DNA from: Streptomyces adelaidensis
GTDB lineage: Bacteria; Actinomycetota; Actinomycetes; Streptomycetales; Streptomycetaceae
Assembly: GCF_016598475.1 (NCBI RefSeq)
Contig: NZ_JAEMUX010000030.1
Location: 23,948-87,947, forward strand
Length of the DNA: 64,000 nucleotides
Direction: 5' to 3'
A program made the position numbers and the translations under genes. Below the pieces are notes generated by a model. The model did no database searches, was not told where the DNA came from, and worked only from the letters and a program-made list of their open reading frames with translations. Each line of letters opens with the position of its first letter. Within the stretch, counting starts at the first letter, position 1. Of the stretch, positions 60,309-64,000 are shown in pieces.

Positions 60309-62327
60309 GTGTCCGCCACTCTTGCCCCGTCACCAGTCCGCCGTACGCCCGCGCCGACGGCACCCCGCCGCCGTACCCGCGTCCTCGCCCTGCCCGAGGC
60401 CCGCTGGGCGCTGGCGTCGACCGTCGCCTTCCTGCTCGCTTTCCCGCTGGACCTCGCCGGCGCCTCCGCCTGGCTGTACGGCCCGCTCTATGCGATCGCC
60501 TACGCGGCCGGCGGCTGGGAGCCCGCCCTCGAAGGGCTGCGGGCGCTGCGCGAGAAGAGCCTCGACGTCGACCTGCTGATGATCGTCGCGGCGCTCGGCG
60601 CGGCCGCGATCGGCCAGGTCCTCGACGGCGGCCTGCTGATCGTCATCTTCGCCACCTCCGGCGCCCTGGAGGCCCTGGCCACCGCCCGCACCGAGGACTC
60701 GGTACGCGGTCTGCTCGACCTCGCACCCACCACGGCCACCCGGCTGTCGCGGGACGGCTCCAGCGGCGGATCCACGGACGGCTCGCCGGACGGCTCCATG
60801 GACGGCTTCAGGGACGGCTTCACGGACGGCTTCACGGAGGAGACCGTGCCGACGGATCAACTCGCCGTCGGAGACGTGCTGTTGATCCGTCCCGGGGAGC
60901 GCATCGGAGCCGACGGACAGGTGCTGGAGGGCGAGAGCGAGGCCGACCAGGCCACCATCACCGGCGAACCGCTGCCCGTCCCCAAGGCCCCGGGCGACGA
61001 GGTCTTCGCGGGCACGCTCAACGGTACGGGCGCGCTGCGTGTCCGCGTCGAACGGGACCCCGCCGACTCCGTGATCGCCCGCATCGTGAGCCTCGTCGAG
61101 GAGGCGTCCCGCACCAAGGCGCCGACCCAGCTGTTCATCGAGAAGGTCGAACAGCGGTACGCCGTCGGGATCGTCGTCGCCACCCTCGCCGTCTTCGGCG
61201 TCCCGCTCGCCTTCGGCGAGGAGCTGACGGACGCCCTGCTCCGCGCCATGACCTTCATGATCGTCGCCTCGCCCTGCGCGGTCGTCCTGGCCACCATGCC
61301 GCCGCTGCTCTCCGCCATCGCCAACGCCGGCCGGCACGGCGTTCTGGTCAAGTCGGCCGTCGCCATGGAGCGGCTGGGCGCGATCGATGCGGCCGCGCTC
61401 GACAAGACCGGCACCCTCACGGAGGGCACCCCCGAAGTCACCGCCGTACGACCGCTGCCGGGCTCCGGGCTGGATGAGGACGCGCTGCTGGCGCTGGCCG
61501 CGGCCGCCGAGTACCCGAGTGAGCATCCGCTGGCACGGGCGGTCGTGGCCGCCGCCGGGGCGCGGGGAGTGCGGGTGGCCGCCGCCGAGGACTTCGTGGC
61601 CATGCCGGGCAGGGGCGTGCGAGCCACCGTCGAGGGGAGCGTGGTGACGGTGGGACGGCCGGGGGAGCACGGGCAGGAGGGGCAGGAGGGGCAGCACGGA
61701 GAGGACGCCGACGGGACGACCGTGCTCGTCGCGCGGGACGGGGCCGCCGTCGGGACGCTCACCCTCGCCGACCGCTTGCGACACGACGCCCCCGCGGCCG
61801 TGGCCGCGCTCGCCGCCGTGACCGGTGCGCCCCCGGTCCTGCTGACGGGCGACAACGGCCGTACGGCCGCTCAGGTGGCCGCCGGCACCGGCATCACCGA
61901 CGTACGGGCGGAGCTGCTGCCGGAAGGCAAGGTGGAAGCCGTACGGGAGCTCCAGGACGCGGGCCGCAAGGTGCTGTTCGTCGGGGACGGGGTCAATGAC
62001 GCGCCCGCGCTGGCCGCCGCGCACTCCGGTGTGGCGATGGGGCGGGCCGGGTCCGATCTCGCGCTGGAGACGGCGGACGCGGTGGTCGTGCGGGACGAGC
62101 TGGTGGCGATTCCGGCGGTGGTGCGGCTGTCGCGGGCGGCTCGGCGGCTGGTGGTGCAGAACCTGGTGATCGCCGGGGTGTGCATCGCCGTGCTGGTGGT
62201 GTGGGATCTGGCGGGGCATCTGCCGTTGCCGCTCGGGGTGGCCGGGCACGAGGGGTCCACGGTGCTGGTGGGGCTCAATGGGCTGCGGTTGCTGCGGGAG
62301 TCCGCGTGGCGGCGGGCCGCCGGTTAG
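60309..62327 (+). CDS. P1B-4-type heavy-metal ATPase (Co/Zn/Fe exporter)
   Basis: 672 residues from GTG 60309, which follows TATGGT by 7 bases (leaderless); ATG 60285 is the alternative but lies in the operator. P-type motifs are TGEP, DKTGTLTEGT, EHPLA, TGDNGRT and GDGVNDAPAL. The membrane metal site is SPC (IVASPCAVVLAT) with HEGST in the last helix pair, and there is no N-terminal metal-binding domain. This combination marks subgroup P1B-4, not the CPC-type ZntA/CopA pumps. A Asp-Gly repeat insert (DGSPDGSMDGFRDGFTDGF) lies before the actuator TGEP. Confidence 0.88.
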   Translation: MSATLAPSPVRRTPAPTAPRRRTRVLALPEARWALASTVAFLLAFPLDLAGASAWLYGPLYAIAYAAGGWEPALEGLRALREKSLDVDLLMIVAALGAAAIGQVLDGGLLIVIFATSGALEALATARTEDSVRGLLDLAPTTATRLSRDGSSGGSTDGSPDGSMDGFRDGFTDGFTEETVPTDQLAVGDVLLIRPGERIGADGQVLEGESEADQATITGEPLPVPKAPGDEVFAGTLNGTGALRVRVERDPADSVIARIVSLVEEASRTKAPTQLFIEKVEQRYAVGIVVATLAVFGVPLAFGEELTDALLRAMTFMIVASPCAVVLATMPPLLSAIANAGRHGVLVKSAVAMERLGAIDAAALDKTGTLTEGTPEVTAVRPLPGSGLDEDALLALAAAAEYPSEHPLARAVVAAAGARGVRVAAAEDFVAMPGRGVRATVEGSVVTVGRPGEHGQEGQEGQHGEDADGTTVLVARDGAAVGTLTLADRLRHDAPAAVAALAAVTGAPPVLLTGDNGRTAAQVAAGTGITDVRAELLPEGKVEAVRELQDAGRKVLFVGDGVNDAPALAAAHSGVAMGRAGSDLALETADAVVVRDELVAIPAVVRLSRAARRLVVQNLVIAGVCIAVLVVWDLAGHLPLPLGVAGHEGSTVLVGLNGLRLLRESAWRRAAG

Positions 62328-62380
62328 GGCCGTGCGCGCCTGAGGGGGAGGGGCCGGCCGTTGCGTGGCGGCCGCGGGTC

Positions 62381-62416
62381 CGTCGTGGCTGGTCGCGCGG
62401 TTCCCCGCGCCGCTGA
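62381..62416. repeat. Second copy of the Streptomyces intergenic repeat
   Basis: CGTCGTGGCTGGTCGCGC(A/G)GTTCCCCGCGCC-type block. It matches the reverse complement of 33805-33840 with one or two changes. Confidence 0.6.
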
Positions 62417-62521
62417 AGGACCACGGGCGTCCGGCGGCCCCACGCCACCCCCACGCCGATGTCGGATTTCCGCCAGCCCTGCCGCCTCCCCGTGGCCGAT
62501 GCTTGAGCCATGCGGAACGGG

Positions 62522-64000
62522 ATGCACAGGGATGTCGAGCGGTGTGTGCGGGCCGTGCGGTCGAAGGACGCGCGGTTCGACGGATGGTTCTTCACGGCGG
62601 TGCTGACGACGCGGATCTACTGCAGGCCCAGCTGTCCGGTGGTGCCGCCGAAGCCGGAGAACATGACGTTCCTGCCGAGTGCGGCGGCGTGTCAGCAGGC
62701 CGGGTTCCGGGCGTGCAAGCGGTGTCGGCCGGACACCAGTCCCGGGTCGCCGGAGTGGGATCAGCGGGCGGACCTGGTGGCGCGGGCGATGCGGCTCGTG
62801 GCGGACGGGGTGGTGGACCGGGAGGGCGTGCCGGGGCTCGCGCGGCGGCTCGGCTACAGCACCCGGCAGGTCGAGCGGCAGCTGCTGGCCGAGCTGGGGG
62901 CGGGGCCGCTGGCGCTCGCCCGGGCGCAGCGGGCGCAGACCGCGCGACTGCTGGTCGAGACGACCGCGCTGCCCATGGCGGAGATCGCGTTCGCCGCCGG
63001 GTTCGCGTCGATCCGCACCTTCAACGACACCGTGCGGGAGGTGTTCGCGCTCTCGCCCAGCGAACTGCGAGAGCGCGCCGCGCGGTCGGCCCGGCAACGC
63101 TCCGACTCACCCGGTTCGTCCGGGGCGTTGAGTCTTCGGCTGCCCTTCCGGGCGCCGCTCAACCCCGACAACCTCTTCGGTCACCTCGCGGCCACCGCCG
63201 TACCAGGGGTGGAGGAGTGGCGCGACGGCGCGTACCGGCGCACGCTCCGCCTTCCGTACGGCCACGGCATCGTGGGCCTCACCCCGGAGCCCGACCACAT
63301 CGCCTGCCGGCTCACCCTCAGCGATCTGCGGGACCTCCCTGTCGCCATCAGCCGCTGCCGCCGCATGCTCGACCTGGACGCCGACCCGGTCGCCGTCGAC
63401 GAGCAGCTGAGCACCGACCCGGTGCTCGCGCCGCTGGTGGCGAAGGCGCCGGGGCGCCGGGTGCCGCGTACCGTCGACGAGGCCGAGTTCGCCGTACGGG
63501 CCGTGCTCGGACAGCAGGTGTCCACGGCCGCCGCCCGCACCCACGCGGCCCGCCTGGTCACCGCGCACGGCGAACCGGTCGACGACCCCGAGGGTGGCCT
63601 CACCCACCTCTTCCCGTCCCCCGAGGCGCTGGCGGCCGTCGACCCCGAGTCCCTCGCGATGCCACGCACCCGCCGCACCACCTTCACCACCCTGGTACGA
63701 CAACTCGCCGACGGCGACCTTCACTTGGGCGTCGACAGCGACTGGGCGGAGACCCGGGCCAGTCTGCTGGCCCTGCCCGGCTTCGGCCCCTGGACCGCCG
63801 ATGTCATCGTCATGCGCGCCCTCGGCGACCCCGACGCGTTCCTCCCGACCGACCTCGGAATCCGGCGCGCCGCAAAGGAGTTGGGCCTGCCCTCCACGCC
63901 GGCCGCGCTCACCGCCCGTGCGGCGGCCTGGCGGCCCTGGCGGGCGTACGCGGTCCAGTATCTGTGGGCGACGGACAGCCACCCCATCAACTTCCTCCCC
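62522..64000 (+). CDS. alkA: Ada/AlkA bifunctional DNA repair protein, 3' partial
   Basis: At least 493 residues; the frame runs off the right edge. Start taken at ATG 62522 (MHRDVERCVRAVRSKDARFDGWFF); ATG 62510 is also in frame. The N-terminal Ada zinc/methyl-acceptor domain (IYCRPSCPVVPPKPENMTF ... FRACKRCRPD) is followed by an AraC-type HTH (MAEIAFAAGFASIRTFNDTVREVFALSPSELR). Next comes an AlkA N-domain and the HhH-GPD glycosylase region (VLGQQVSTAAARTHA ... LPGFGPWTADVIVMRALGDPDAFLPTDLGIRRA, catalytic Asp in PTD). It senses methyl damage and excises 3-methyladenine. Confidence 0.9.
   Translation, partial: MHRDVERCVRAVRSKDARFDGWFFTAVLTTRIYCRPSCPVVPPKPENMTFLPSAAACQQAGFRACKRCRPDTSPGSPEWDQRADLVARAMRLVADGVVDREGVPGLARRLGYSTRQVERQLLAELGAGPLALARAQRAQTARLLVETTALPMAEIAFAAGFASIRTFNDTVREVFALSPSELRERAARSARQRSDSPGSSGALSLRLPFRAPLNPDNLFGHLAATAVPGVEEWRDGAYRRTLRLPYGHGIVGLTPEPDHIACRLTLSDLRDLPVAISRCRRMLDLDADPVAVDEQLSTDPVLAPLVAKAPGRRVPRTVDEAEFAVRAVLGQQVSTAAARTHAARLVTAHGEPVDDPEGGLTHLFPSPEALAAVDPESLAMPRTRRTTFTTLVRQLADGDLHLGVDSDWAETRASLLALPGFGPWTADVIVMRALGDPDAFLPTDLGIRRAAKELGLPSTPAALTARAAAWRPWRAYAVQYLWATDSHPINFLP

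Overview
The window looks like chromosomal DNA of a Streptomyces or a very close relative. It is GC-rich with strong third-position GC. Many genes start with GTG, several promoters appear leaderless, and short overlaps (ATGA, GTGA, TGATG) link genes into operons. F420-type, PucR, Ebo-type and P450 genes are all typical of that genus. No rRNA, tRNA or CRISPR array was seen.

Layout. (1) 1-9978: an aromatic-compound catabolic cluster. It has a fumarylacetoacetate-hydrolase-fold enzyme (cut by the window edge), an amidohydrolase, an HpaI-type aldolase and a cupin, then a convergent IclR regulator. Next come a 7Fe ferredoxin and a thioredoxin-reductase-like ferredoxin reductase, divergent from a two-subunit Rieske oxygenase, a Dabb/extradiol-dioxygenase fusion and an M20-like protein that lacks most metal ligands. 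(2) 10306-15773: beta-ketoadipate functions (CoA-transferase pair, PcaL fusion) interrupted by a TauD-like oxygenase and by two decayed genes (a beta-propeller protein and an HNH nuclease). A degenerate 9-bp word, ATnCGAnAY, recurs in the promoters of regions 1 and 2 and is proposed as the IclR site. (3) 15809-28635: mostly ordinary genes, including an MBL protein, exonuclease III, a secreted SGNH hydrolase, an orphan glutamate-type ABC ATPase, a CocE-like hydrolase, gamma-glutamyltransferase, and a divergent methionine aminopeptidase/XRE pair whose shared promoter carries three copies of one 15-bp motif.

(4) 28843-38075: a reductive pyrimidine (or hydantoin) degradation cluster with two beta-ureidopropionase-like amidases, a class III aminotransferase, a PucR regulator, dihydropyrimidinase, a TIGR03842-like F420-dependent oxidoreductase and an NCS1 permease. 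No NADPH-dependent dihydropyrimidine dehydrogenase is present, so the F420 enzyme is the natural candidate for the redox step. A 213-bp inverted-repeat (MITE-like) element sits inside this cluster. (5) 38159-45050: lipoproteins, a methyltransferase, a cytosolic gamma-glutamyltransferase homologue, an inositol-phosphatase-like enzyme and a phytoene-desaturase-like oxidoreductase. (6) 45155-52614: an Ebo-type operon (UbiA prenyltransferase, TIM-barrel isomerase, EboA, TatD-like EboB, EboE, EboF) ending in a translationally coupled cytochrome P450. This is the most interesting intact system in the window.

(7) 52693-57606: a decay zone. A macro-domain gene is cut by a 5'-truncated IS607-type element with a long TnpB. 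Beyond it lie broken pieces of two ABC exporters, an opposing response regulator, an IS630 start and an FtsX-like permease. The order of the exporter and regulator pieces suggests a lost ram/amf (SapB) locus. (8) 57609-64000: a Tat-type secreted phosphodiesterase-fold protein, a secreted repeat protein, a zinc-sensor-type ArsR regulator divergent from a P1B-4 metal ATPase across a palindromic operator, and an Ada/AlkA DNA repair gene that runs off the right edge.
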